A DNA stretch of 43,079 nt from an uncultured Bacilli bacterium (GTDB taxonomy: Bacteria; Bacillota_I; Bacilli_A; RF39; UBA660): the NCBI GenBank assembly GCA_947626535.1, contig CANQSO010000006.1, forward strand, positions 1 through 43,079, read 5' to 3'. Each line of letters begins with the position of its first letter. Position 1 is the stretch's first letter. Of this stretch, positions 9,983 through 19,340 are shown one piece after another. A model generated the notes under the pieces. The model searched no databases, had not been told where the DNA came from, and saw only the letters and a list, made by a program, of their open reading frames with translations. The position numbers and the translations under genes were made by a program.

Positions 9983-11378
9983 AATTACACCAAGAGATGA
10001 AGATTTTGCTAAATGGTATACTGATGTATGTATGGCTGCCAATTTAGTTAGTTATTCTAATATTAAAGGTAGTATGATTATTTGTCCTAATGGCTATGCA
10101 ATTTGGGAAGAAATACAGAAAATAATGGATGCTGAATTTAAAAAATTAGGTCATCAAAATGTTCAAATGCCTTTATTTATACCAGAATCACTATTAAATG
10201 TTGAAAAAGATCATGTTAAAGGTTTTGCTCCTGAAGTTGCTTGGGTAACCCGTGGTGGCGAAGAAGAATTAGAAGAAAAAATGGGTGTTAGACCAACAAG
10301 TGAAGTTTTATTTTGTGATTATTATAAAAATGTTATTAAATCATATCGTGATTTACCAAAATTATATAATCAATGGTGTACAATTGTTAGATGGGAAAAA
10401 ACAACTAGACCTTTTTTAAGAAGTAGAGAAATATTATGGCAAGAAGGTCATACGATGCATGAAACAGAAGAAGAAGCTTTAAATGAAACTTTACAAATGC
10501 TTCATGTCTATGAAGATTTTCAAAAAAATGTTTTAGCTTTACCAGTTATTGTTGGTTTAAAAACTGAAAAAGAAAAATTTGCAGGCGCTGTTAAAACATA
10601 TACAATTGAAGCGATGATGTATGACGGGGTAGCCTTGCAAAATGGAACAAGTCATTATTTTGGTCAAGACTTTGCTAAAGCTTTTAACATAACTTTTTTG
10701 GATAGAAACAATAATTTACAAACACCATATCAAACTAGTTGGGGAACTACAACTAGAATGATCGGGGCTATTATAATGACTCATGGTGATGATCATGGCC
10801 TAGTCTTACCACCTAAAATTGCTCCAACGAAAGTTGTTATTATTCCAATTGGTGATGATGAAAAAGTAACTAAAACAATAAATGAAATTACTGAAGATTT
10901 AGATGTTACATATGAAATAGATGATAGTAATAAATCACCAGGATTTAAATTTGCTGAGGCAGAGGTAAAAGGTATTCCGATTAGAATTGAAGTTGGTTTA
11001 AGAGACTTAGAAAATGATGAAGTAACTTTAGTAAGAAGAGATACCCTAGAAAAAATAAAAGTTAAAACAAGTGAAGTTAAAAATAGAATCACTGAGTTAT
11101 TAGATACCATTCAAAATGATATGTATAACAGAGCATTAAATCGAAGAAACAGCATGCTATATGAAGCTCATGATTATGAAGAATTTAAAACAATTGCTAA
11201 AGAAAAACCAGGATTTATTAAAATAAATTGGTGTGGTAATGAAGAGTGTGAAAATAAAATTAAAGATGATACTGGTCTAAAAAGCAGATGCATCTTAGAA
11301 GAAGAAATTCCTGATGGTAACTGCGTAGTTTGTAATAAAAAAGCAGCCCATAAAATATACTTTGGTAAACAATATTAA
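9969..11378 (+). CDS. proS: Prolyl-tRNA synthetase, archaeal/eukaryotic-like (type 3) form
   Basis: 'FIPESLL', 'VRPTSEVLFCDYYKNVIKSYRDLPKLYNQW', 'TRPFLRSREILWQEGHT', C-terminal Cys motif; start likely ATG 9969 rather than 9954. Confidence 0.95.
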   Translation: MKLTKITPRDEDFAKWYTDVCMAANLVSYSNIKGSMIICPNGYAIWEEIQKIMDAEFKKLGHQNVQMPLFIPESLLNVEKDHVKGFAPEVAWVTRGGEEELEEKMGVRPTSEVLFCDYYKNVIKSYRDLPKLYNQWCTIVRWEKTTRPFLRSREILWQEGHTMHETEEEALNETLQMLHVYEDFQKNVLALPVIVGLKTEKEKFAGAVKTYTIEAMMYDGVALQNGTSHYFGQDFAKAFNITFLDRNNNLQTPYQTSWGTTTRMIGAIIMTHGDDHGLVLPPKIAPTKVVIIPIGDDEKVTKTINEITEDLDVTYEIDDSNKSPGFKFAEAEVKGIPIRIEVGLRDLENDEVTLVRRDTLEKIKVKTSEVKNRITELLDTIQNDMYNRALNRRNSMLYEAHDYEEFKTIAKEKPGFIKINWCGNEECENKIKDDTGLKSRCILEEEIPDGNCVVCNKKAAHKIYFGKQY

Positions 11379-11393
11379 AAAGAGGTTTTTAAA

Positions 11394-12263
11394 ATGCAAA
11401 GATATGATACAGCTAGAAAGGTAAGTATTTTAGGAATATTTGGTAATTTATTTTTACTAATAATTAAATTTCTAGTTGCTTTTGTAAGTCATAGTCAAGC
11501 GATGATTGCTGATGCTTTTAATAGTGCAGGAGATATTTTTTCTTCAATCTTAACCTTTGTAGGTAATAAAATTGCTTCAAGACCGCGTGATTTAAAACAT
11601 AATTTAGGTTATGGTAAAGCTGAATATATTTATTCTATCTTTATTGCTATTTCTATGATATATATTAGTTTAAATTTATTTTATGTTTCTTTTAAATCTT
11701 TTTTTGTACCTAGTAATTATCATTTTTCTATTTATTTAATTATTGTTTGTATTATTACCATAATTACAAAATTAGCTTTATATATTTATACAAAAAAAGT
11801 AGGAAAAAAATATAATAATTTATTAATTTTATCAAATGCTATTGACCATAAAAATGATTGCTTACTTACTTGTGGTAATTTAATTGCCAGTATCTGTGCA
11901 ATGAAAAATATTTTTTGGGTAGATAGTTTAATTGGGGTTATTATTTCTTCTTGGATTCTTTATAGTGCGTTAAAAATATTTATTGAAGCTTATAAAATCT
12001 TAATGGATCGTTCTATTGATGAAGAAACTAAAGAAAAAGTTATTGAAATAGTTAAAAAACATCCTGAAGTTTTAAAAGTAAATCATGTTAATTCAACCCC
12101 AATAGGATATCAATTTCAAGTTAATTTAACAATTTTTGTTGATGGTAATATGTCAACATTTGAATCTCATGAAGTAGCCAATAATATTGAAAAAGAATTA
12201 ACAAAATTAGATATTATTTCTTTAGCCGTAATTCATGTTAATCCAATGAATATTAAAAAATAA
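11394..12263 (+). CDS. Cation diffusion facilitator family transporter
   Basis: 'SHSQAMIADAFNSAGDIFSSILTFVGNKIASRPRD', multiple TMs, C-terminal cytoplasmic domain. Confidence 0.93.
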   Translation: MQRYDTARKVSILGIFGNLFLLIIKFLVAFVSHSQAMIADAFNSAGDIFSSILTFVGNKIASRPRDLKHNLGYGKAEYIYSIFIAISMIYISLNLFYVSFKSFFVPSNYHFSIYLIIVCIITIITKLALYIYTKKVGKKYNNLLILSNAIDHKNDCLLTCGNLIASICAMKNIFWVDSLIGVIISSWILYSALKIFIEAYKILMDRSIDEETKEKVIEIVKKHPEVLKVNHVNSTPIGYQFQVNLTIFVDGNMSTFESHEVANNIEKELTKLDIISLAVIHVNPMNIKK

Positions 12264-12267
12264 TAAA

Positions 12268-12299
12268 AGTTTACATCAAAAAATGTAAATTTTTTTTTA
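12268..12299 (+). terminator. Rho-independent terminator (TTTACAT-caaaaa-ATGTAAA-T8)
   Basis: Hairpin plus T-run following the CDF transporter. Confidence 0.8.
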
Positions 12300-12351
12300 A
12301 TTATTTAGTTTAAACATTAATTATTATGTTAAGATTTATATAGAAAGTAGG

Positions 12352-13926
12352 ATGACTATAGAAAAGAAAAATAATAGTAGAACCTATATCTTAATGATTT
12401 TAGGAGTAATTGGAACAATATTATTAGTTGTAGGAGTAACATATGCTTATTGGATATTAACAAGAGAGTAAACGGGCGAAAATGTTGTTAATACAGCATG
12501 TTTAAAAATTTCATTCACAGGCGAGAATGATATTAATTTACCTAAAGCCTATCCAATGACAAATGAACAATTAGATAAATTTTTAAGCACAGCAACACCA
12601 TATCATTTTACAATTCAAAATGAATGTAATGAACTAGCTACAGCAACAATTAACCTAGAAAGTTTAAATGCTGGAGAATAAAAACAATTAGAAGACCAAT
12701 ATATTAATGCAATTCTTTATGAAACGAATTATCATAATATTTTAAATAGTGTAAAGCAATTAATTGCAAGTATCTATAATGATGAAAATAAAGTTTTAGA
12801 AGATTCATTACATGCATATAAGCTATATAATTTTACATTGCAAAAAGGAGAAACAAAAAGTTTTAATTTACAATTATATATGGATGCCAATACACCAATG
12901 GAAGATGCAAATATGAATGCAAGTTGGAAAGGAAAAATAACCTTAAGTGCTGAATATAAAGAAGAAAAATTAGCAAATTTAGGTGGTGAAAAAATTCCAG
13001 TAGTAGAAACTGGAGAAGGACTTTATGCAGTAAGTCATGATGTAAGTGAAATAAGTACAGAATGGAATAAAACAGAATATCGTTATGCTGGAGCCAATCC
13101 AAATAATTATGTCCAATTTAATAATGAAATTTGGCGAATCATAGGCTTAGTGAATGTTAAAACTGATAGTGGAGTAGAGCAAAGAGTAAAAATAGTAAGA
13201 CAAGATAAAATAGAAGGACAAAAAGATTTTGGAAATTATGCTTGGGATAGAGATGAATATTTTACAAATAATTGGACGACAAGTAAGTTAAAAGATATGT
13301 TAAATGGAATATATTATGAAAGTGGAACAGGAGAATGCTATACAGGAACAAATGATGATACAGCATCACAAAATATATGTGATTTTAATACCGGAACAGA
13401 TTTGCCAAAAGGTTTAGACGACACAGCAAGAAATATGATAGATAAAGAAGTAATTTGGAATATCGGAGGTTGTGATAGTGCAAGTATAACAACGAATCAA
13501 TTTTATGAAAGAGAGCGAGGAACAAGTATAGGAGGTAGTAATACATATCCAATTGAATGGAGTAGAGAAACAGATGAAGGAGGAAAACATAATGGAATAG
13601 GATTAATATATCCAAGCGATTATGGATATTCCGTAGGAGGAGAAGTAAGAAATAATTGTTTGACAAAAAAATTGTATGATTATAATGAAGACGATTGTCC
13701 TTCAAATGATTGGTTAAAACCAAATAATAAATTATTGACTCTTTCGCTGTATTCCTATAACTCCGACAATGTGTTCGGTGTCAGTTCTTCCGGATTTGTC
13801 AGTAGCTACTACTACGCTGACAATGCGATTGGGGTTTGGCCAGTAGGTTATCTGACATCATCTACAAAAATAGTAGACGGAAATGGAACAATAGATGAAC
13901 CATTTAACCTTCAAATTGTTAGTTAA
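12352..13926 (+). pseudogene. Membrane-anchored surface protein (TasA/camelysin-like N-module plus variable C-terminal domain), interrupted by two in-frame TAA codons (12469-12471, 12679-12681)
   Basis: Frame from ATG 12352 continues through the tracked ORF 12838-13926; N-part aligns to the 32907-34553 paralog ('VTYAYWxLTxE', 'FTGENDI', 'KAYPM', 'TPYHFTI', 'LATATINLESLNAG', 'LQKGETKSFNL'). Stops replace Q and (probably) E/Q positions. Confidence 0.8.
13741..13857 (+). other. Candidate hypervariable region VR1 (DGR-like) of the 12352 gene
   Basis: Hand count about 54/117 GC (~46%) in an otherwise A/T-rich gene; 23 of 25 consecutive codons (TAT 13750 to AAT) are NNY, many NNC (TCC, TAC, GAC, AGC, AAC). 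Confidence 0.55.
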
Positions 13927-13943
13927 TGTAAGGTATTACAATC

Positions 13944-13984
13944 AAAAAAGAAAGTAATTTTTAATCATTATACTTTCTTTTTTA
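13944..13984. terminator. Bidirectional terminator between converging genes (AAAAAAGAAAGTA...TACTTTCTTTTTT)
   Basis: Inverted repeat with A-run/T-run flanks between the 12352 gene and spoIVB. Confidence 0.75.
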
Positions 13985-14959
13985 ATTGTTTATTTCATCA
14001 CCTTTTTTTAGCATTGTAGTAATAAATATAGCATAACCGTTTGTTGGATGATCTACTATTACATGAGTTACTGCTCCAATTAATTTGTTATTTTGAACTA
14101 TTGGTGAACCACTCATACCTTGGACTATTCCTCCTGCTTTATTAATTAACTCTTGATCTTTTATTTCAAATGTCATGTTTTTAGTATCATTATAATCTTG
14201 AATAGATGTAATATTTATATCATATTCTTTTTTTTCATTACCATTTAAAACCGTATATATTTTAGCTGGTCCAATTTTTATTTCATTAGGTTCAGCTATT
14301 TCAATAGTATTACTATCTATTTGTTTTTGCCATTTGCCAAATATCCCATTTGTGGTATTCTCATTTATTGTTCCGTAAGTATTTTCAAACTTAAAATTAG
14401 CATTCTTTTCTCCAGCTGTTCCATCTGTACTTTTCTTTATTGAAGTCACATTACTTTCAAAAATACTACCTGATTTTACTTCAACCATTTTTAGAGTTTT
14501 ACTTTCTAATACTTCATGTCCTAAAGCTCCATAAATTTTAGTTTCTGGATCAATATAAGTTAATGTACCAATCCCCGTAATATTATCTTTAACATATAAT
14601 CCGGTTTTATAGATGCCATCTACTTGTTCTAAGGGTAGAGTAGTAGAAAGTAGATTATCGTTTCTTTTAATAGTTAAATTTACTTCATTATTAACGATAT
14701 TTTTTTCAATTTCCGTTGTTAATTCGTCAATAGTATTAACATTTTTATCATTAACTTTAACTATTTCATCACCAATCATAATTTCAGGATTTCCTTTTAA
14801 TATTTTACCATTTACTTGATAAAAACCAATAACTAGTATTCCTTTTGTATCAATATGAATACCAATATTTTCCCCGCCTAAAACAACCTTATTAGAATAG
14901 GCTAAAATACTTAAAGGCATTCCTAAAAATGCAACTAATGTGATTAATACTTTTTTCAT
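13982..14959 (-). CDS. spoIVB: SpoIVB-like sporulation peptidase (S55 family, PDZ-containing)
   Basis: PDZ-like 'VIGFYQVNGKILKGNPEIMIGDEIVKVND', catalytic blocks 'YGALGHEV' and 'GGIVQGMSGSPIVQNNKLIGAVTHV'. Confidence 0.93.
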   Translation of the reverse strand: MKKVLITLVAFLGMPLSILAYSNKVVLGGENIGIHIDTKGILVIGFYQVNGKILKGNPEIMIGDEIVKVNDKNVNTIDELTTEIEKNIVNNEVNLTIKRNDNLLSTTLPLEQVDGIYKTGLYVKDNITGIGTLTYIDPETKIYGALGHEVLESKTLKMVEVKSGSIFESNVTSIKKSTDGTAGEKNANFKFENTYGTINENTTNGIFGKWQKQIDSNTIEIAEPNEIKIGPAKIYTVLNGNEKKEYDINITSIQDYNDTKNMTFEIKDQELINKAGGIVQGMSGSPIVQNNKLIGAVTHVIVDHPTNGYAIFITTMLKKGDEINN

Positions 14960-15024
14960 TTAAATCACCTTACCTAATACTATTATGGCTTATAAATAAA
15001 AAAAAAGAATGGTAATTCATACCA

Positions 15025-15120
15025 CTATTGTAAGGTGTAAGCAACAATACTTGCTACTATGCCACCAACCATTATAAATAAAGTAATCCATGTTACTATT
15101 TGTCTTGTTTTCTTTTTCAT
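15025..15120 (-). CDS. Small 31-aa single-TM protein MKKKTRQIVTWITLFIMVGGIVASIVAYTLQ (DUF4044-like)
   Basis: Short ORF not in the supplied track; basic N-terminus followed by TM helix. Confidence 0.5.
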   Translation of the reverse strand: MKKKTRQIVTWITLFIMVGGIVASIVAYTLQ

Positions 15121-15178
15121 TATTTCACCCACTATAAATTTATCATAAAATAGGGGTTTTGTAAATAAACTTTACTAG

Positions 15179-15766
15179 GTGATAATAGTGAATGTCATAG
15201 TAAAATATATGAAAAAACGTCGTACCTTAATGCTTTTTGTAAGTATCTTATTAATTGTAGGAATTATTATGGGTGTAGTAATAGCATTTAATTCTAAAAC
15301 TGAATTTATACCTCTTTTAACTCAGTATAAAAGTAATATAAAAGGTTTAACTTTTACTAATTTAATGAGTCATTTTAGTATCTTATGCTTTTTATTAATA
15401 ACTAGTATTCTAGCTATTGGAATACCATTATTTACCATGGCTTTTTTTATTGAAGGTTTAAATATTGGTTTTTTAATAACTATTTTTTCTTTAACTTTTA
15501 AATTAAATGGTTTTTTATTTGCTTTACTATTTATTTTATTTACTAATTTATTATTTTTAATCTTTTTATTTTTATTATTTCCTAAATGTTTAGAGATTTG
15601 TCGGAATGTAATAGGCAGAATCTTGTATAAAAAAGATAATGAAATATTTATCTTAAGATTAATCGGCTTATCTTTAGTGCTTATTTTTATTGCTTTTACT
15701 ACTGAATTTATTTCTTTTTTAATAAGTTCTCATATCCTTAATATTTTTCATTTCCTTCTTAAGTAA
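15179..15766 (+). CDS. spoIIM: Stage II sporulation protein M-like membrane protein
   Basis: Multi-TM protein with 'YKSNIKGL...FTNLMSHFSILCFLLITSILAIGIPLFTMAFFIEGLNIGFLI' typical of SpoIIM/DUF95; neighbour of spoIVB. Confidence 0.8.
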   Translation: MIIVNVIVKYMKKRRTLMLFVSILLIVGIIMGVVIAFNSKTEFIPLLTQYKSNIKGLTFTNLMSHFSILCFLLITSILAIGIPLFTMAFFIEGLNIGFLITIFSLTFKLNGFLFALLFILFTNLLFLIFLFLLFPKCLEICRNVIGRILYKKDNEIFILRLIGLSLVLIFIAFTTEFISFLISSHILNIFHFLLK

Positions 15767-15788
15767 TTTCTGCTATAATACAAGTGAT

Positions 15789-16916
15789 TTGGAAGTGATT
15801 GGTGTGAAAGAAAAGGTTATTATTGGGATGAGTGGGGGAGTAGACTCTGCTGTTGCTGCCTATTTACTTAAAAAGTCCGGATATGATGTTGAAGGACTAT
15901 TCATGCGCAACTGGGACTCAATGCTAAATAATGATACTTTAGGTAATCCTAATTTAGATAATGAAATATGTCCACAAGAAGTTGATTATAATGATGCTTT
16001 AAAAACTTGTGAAATATTAGGTATTAAATTACATCGAATAGATTTTGTTAAAGAATATTGGGATAATGTTTTTTCTTATTTTTTAAAAGAGTTAAATCTT
16101 GGGCGTACACCTAATCCTGACCTTTTATGTAATAAATATATTAAATTTGATGTTTTTAAAAAGGAAGCGGAAAGACTTGGAGCTAAATACATGGCAACAG
16201 GGCATTATGCTAGATTAAAAGAAGGAAAATTATTAAGAGCAATTGATTTGAATAAAGATCAAACCTATTTTTTAGCTCAAGTAAAAAAAGAACAATTAGA
16301 GGATGTTTTATTTCCAATAGGAGAGTTAACTAAGCCAGAAGTAAGACAAATAGCACTTGATATTGGTCTTAATGTGGCTAAGAAAAAAGATTCAACTGGT
16401 ATATGTTTTATTGGTGAAAGAAATTTTCAAAAATTTATTCAAAATTATTTAAAATCTAATCCTGGCAACATAATTAATGTGGCAACTAATGAAGTTATTG
16501 GTATACATAACGGTTTAATGAATTATACCATTGGTCAAAGAAGAAATATTGGTATATCTGGATATGAAGAACGTCATTATGTTTGTGGTAAAAATGTCAG
16601 TAAAAATATTTTATATGTAGCTTTTGGCGAAGATAGTAAATACTTAATCAGTAATTCATGTATTATCGAAGAAGTAAACTTTATTAGCGATGAACGTCAA
16701 ACTTCTTGCACAGCTAAATTTAGATATCGTAGTAATGATGTTCCGGTTACATTAGAATATTTAGAAAATAATGAAATAAAAGTTAATTATCCCGATGGCT
16801 TTAAAGCTGTTACGCCTGGTCAGTTTTGTGTCTTTTATCAAGGCGATGAGTGTCTAGGCAGTGGCATAATAAAAAAAGTAATGAAAGATGATGAAGAATT
16901 ATGGTATCTAAAATAA
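15789..16916 (+). CDS. mnmA: tRNA 2-thiouridine(34) synthase MnmA
   Basis: 'IIGMSGGVDSAVAAYLLKKSGYDVEGLFMRNWD', 'GRTPNPDLLCNKYIKF', 'DSTGICFIGERNFQKF', 'YTIGQRRNIGI'. Confidence 0.98.
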   Translation: MEVIGVKEKVIIGMSGGVDSAVAAYLLKKSGYDVEGLFMRNWDSMLNNDTLGNPNLDNEICPQEVDYNDALKTCEILGIKLHRIDFVKEYWDNVFSYFLKELNLGRTPNPDLLCNKYIKFDVFKKEAERLGAKYMATGHYARLKEGKLLRAIDLNKDQTYFLAQVKKEQLEDVLFPIGELTKPEVRQIALDIGLNVAKKKDSTGICFIGERNFQKFIQNYLKSNPGNIINVATNEVIGIHNGLMNYTIGQRRNIGISGYEERHYVCGKNVSKNILYVAFGEDSKYLISNSCIIEEVNFISDERQTSCTAKFRYRSNDVPVTLEYLENNEIKVNYPDGFKAVTPGQFCVFYQGDECLGSGIIKKVMKDDEELWYLK

Positions 16917-17905
16917 CTAGTTTTGATTATTTAAATGCAAATAAAAAAGATTATCAAGAATTTGCTAAAGAATTTTATCAAATAATGGCTAAAAAAGATC
17001 ATTTAGATTTAAATGTTAATTTTTGTGATGATTATGAAATTGAAGTTGGAAATGCAGTTAGTATTTGTACATTTAATATAAATTATCAGCCAACATACAT
17101 TCATAGTCTTACTTTTAATATTAGTCAAATATTTGAAGATAATAGTAATTATCAAAAACGTTTCTTTGAATTTATCAATTGCCTTTATCATGAATTATAT
17201 CATGTAAAAGTAATGGAATTAGCTAATAAAGAATCTTGTTTTAATTTAACATCTTTATTTTCAGTTGTGGATTATATGGAGAATAATGATAATATATTTT
17301 GGGATATAAACTATAATATTATAGATGAAGAAATTCAAGCTTATTTATACGGTTTAAAAAAATCAGCTACTTTTATAAAAAAATATTATCCTGATGCTTA
17401 TGACAAAGATTTTGTTAAAGATGAAACTTCTAAATTAATTACTTCAAAATTATTTTATAATCATTATTTTTATAATGGCGAACGTCTATCTAAATCTAAA
17501 ACGTTAAATAAAATGATAAATAATTTTAAATATGAAGAAGATAGACCATATCCTTTAATTATTAATAAAGTTTATAATGTGAAAAAACATGAACTTAAAT
17601 CAATTGATGAATTAGTTTTAGATTATACATACTATTATTATAAATATCCTTATAAAATAGAAGAAATTAAAAACTTTTATGCAACATTAATTACTGAAAA
17701 GTTTTTAAATAATGAAACTTTTAAAGCATGTAGTGAACTTATATTTTTATTGAAGCTTGGATTAAGAAATAAAAAACAAATTTTATATAAATTAGGGCAA
17801 ATTCATCCTCTTAAAATTCATAATGTTTATTTACAAAGTCATTTTATTAAAGAACAACAATTTGATATAAAAAATTTAGAAACAGCTATTAAAGGCTTAT
17901 TTTAG
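16901..17905 (+). CDS. Hypothetical protein with zincin-like HELYH motif
   Basis: 'CLYHELYHVKVMEL' (HExxH) plus downstream acidic 'DEEIQAYLYG'; start overlaps mnmA end. Confidence 0.6.
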   Translation: MVSKITSFDYLNANKKDYQEFAKEFYQIMAKKDHLDLNVNFCDDYEIEVGNAVSICTFNINYQPTYIHSLTFNISQIFEDNSNYQKRFFEFINCLYHELYHVKVMELANKESCFNLTSLFSVVDYMENNDNIFWDINYNIIDEEIQAYLYGLKKSATFIKKYYPDAYDKDFVKDETSKLITSKLFYNHYFYNGERLSKSKTLNKMINNFKYEEDRPYPLIINKVYNVKKHELKSIDELVLDYTYYYYKYPYKIEEIKNFYATLITEKFLNNETFKACSELIFLLKLGLRNKKQILYKLGQIHPLKIHNVYLQSHFIKEQQFDIKNLETAIKGLF

Positions 17906-17926
17906 GCAAAAATAAGCTTTTTTACT
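17891..17926 (+). terminator. Rho-independent terminator (GCTTATTTT-aggc-AAAAATAAGC-TTTTTT)
   Basis: Hairpin with T-run overlapping the 3' end of the HELYH ORF. Confidence 0.75.
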
Positions 17927-17988
17927 TGACATAAAAGTGTTAAGTATTTTATAATTATCTTGTAAATATTAAGAGAGTAGGTTAACAA

Positions 17989-18765
17989 ATGAAAAAATTA
18001 AAAGATTTAATGCAAGAGTTAGGAATATCTAAAGTTAGACTTGCTAAATATTTAGGGGTTTCTAGACAAATGGTCTATAATTATTTAGAAATTGATGATG
18101 TTACAAAATGGCCAAAAGAAAAGAAAATTTTGTTACTAAAGCTTTTAGATGTTAAAGATGGTAATGAAAAGTCAATTGGCAATATTGAAGTAACTACTGA
18201 TTATATGATGAGTGTTGAGGAACGTTTAAATCAAAATGGAAGAGGAGATAATAATAAAAGCAATTATCTTGAAATTAAGAGTTTAGATAAAGATTCTCAG
18301 ACCCTTCTTACTAATATTGTTAATTTAATTAAAGAAAAATTTCTAGATGAAAAAAAATCTAAAGAAAATTATTACATATTTACGTATTTGTATCATATGT
18401 TGCAATCAATGGATAATGTTCCTGAAATAAAATATATTTTTGGTTATATGTCTAAAACAACAGGTTTTACTAAAGTAGATGAATATAAATTCAATGAGGA
18501 CCGTCAATTCATTTTTGAAGGCATTTTATATACTGCTTTAAATTTATATAATAATGGTGGTGCTTCTAGGAGCAGATTAACTGATTCACATCGTCGTTGG
18601 GAACAAGAAATTGATAAAAAAAATGAAGAAAAACTTGGTCGAACTCAACAATTAAATACTTTAAAAGTTCAAGCTTTAAAAGAATTAGGATATAGTAAAA
18701 TTACAACAGAAAATGCCAGTGAATTAATTGAAAAAATGGCTGAAATTGAATCTCGTAAAGTATAA
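17989..18765 (+). CDS. HTH-domain protein with unassigned C-terminal domain
   Basis: N-terminal HTH 'LMQELGISKVRLAKYLGVSRQMVYNYLEIDDVTKWPKEKKILLLKLL'; promoter TTGACA-N18-TATAAT upstream (about 17931-17960). Confidence 0.65.
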   Translation: MKKLKDLMQELGISKVRLAKYLGVSRQMVYNYLEIDDVTKWPKEKKILLLKLLDVKDGNEKSIGNIEVTTDYMMSVEERLNQNGRGDNNKSNYLEIKSLDKDSQTLLTNIVNLIKEKFLDEKKSKENYYIFTYLYHMLQSMDNVPEIKYIFGYMSKTTGFTKVDEYKFNEDRQFIFEGILYTALNLYNNGGASRSRLTDSHRRWEQEIDKKNEEKLGRTQQLNTLKVQALKELGYSKITTENASELIEKMAEIESRKV

Positions 18766-18805
18766 TTTGCTTTACATATACTTTACATTGCGATTATAAA
18801 TAGAG

Positions 18806-18833
18806 AAGAGTAGGGATAACCCCTACTTTTTAA
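18806..18833 (+). terminator. Rho-independent terminator (AGTAGGG-ATAAC-CCCTACT-TTTT)
   Basis: Strong GC-rich stem in an AT-rich context, followed by T-run, downstream of the HTH gene. Confidence 0.8.
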
Positions 18834-19340
18834 ATTAAAATATATTTATTTTTTTAAATATAAGCTATGAAGAATAATATCTTACTTTAAGTATAAATAT
18901 TAATTATTTTATAAATTAATTTATAAAATTATAATTATAATTATAAAAATTTATAATCTAAATTTTAATTAAAATTATTTTTTAATTTGCCTTTAAAATC
19001 AATTTTTAATTTAGATAATAGTTTTTATTAATTATTAATATTTAATTACAAAAATCTATTTTAAGTAATTGCATTAAGATGATTAATTATTAATTATTAA
19101 TAGTTTCGATGCAAATTAGAAAAGATAGATAATTAGTAAAAAATAAATTTAGGAAATTAAAAATTTTAATATATAATAATTTATATCTTTTTGATTCAAG
19201 AAAAGTATTATAGGCGAAAATAAAATGATTATTTATATATATTTTATTAATTTTTCTTTTTTGCATTTATTTAAATTGCATAATCTATCTTATGTTAACT
19301 AATAATTTATAACAAATTATTTTTTATAATATTTCCCATT

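Noticed and set aside
12863-13723. Minus-strand ORFs (79 and 112 aa) opposite the 12352 surface gene
   Set aside because: Antisense shadow ORFs; sense frame shows homology to paralogs.
18834-19335. CRISPR array in the AT-rich block
   Set aside because: Repeats are short, overlapping A/T words without regular spacers or conserved repeat units.
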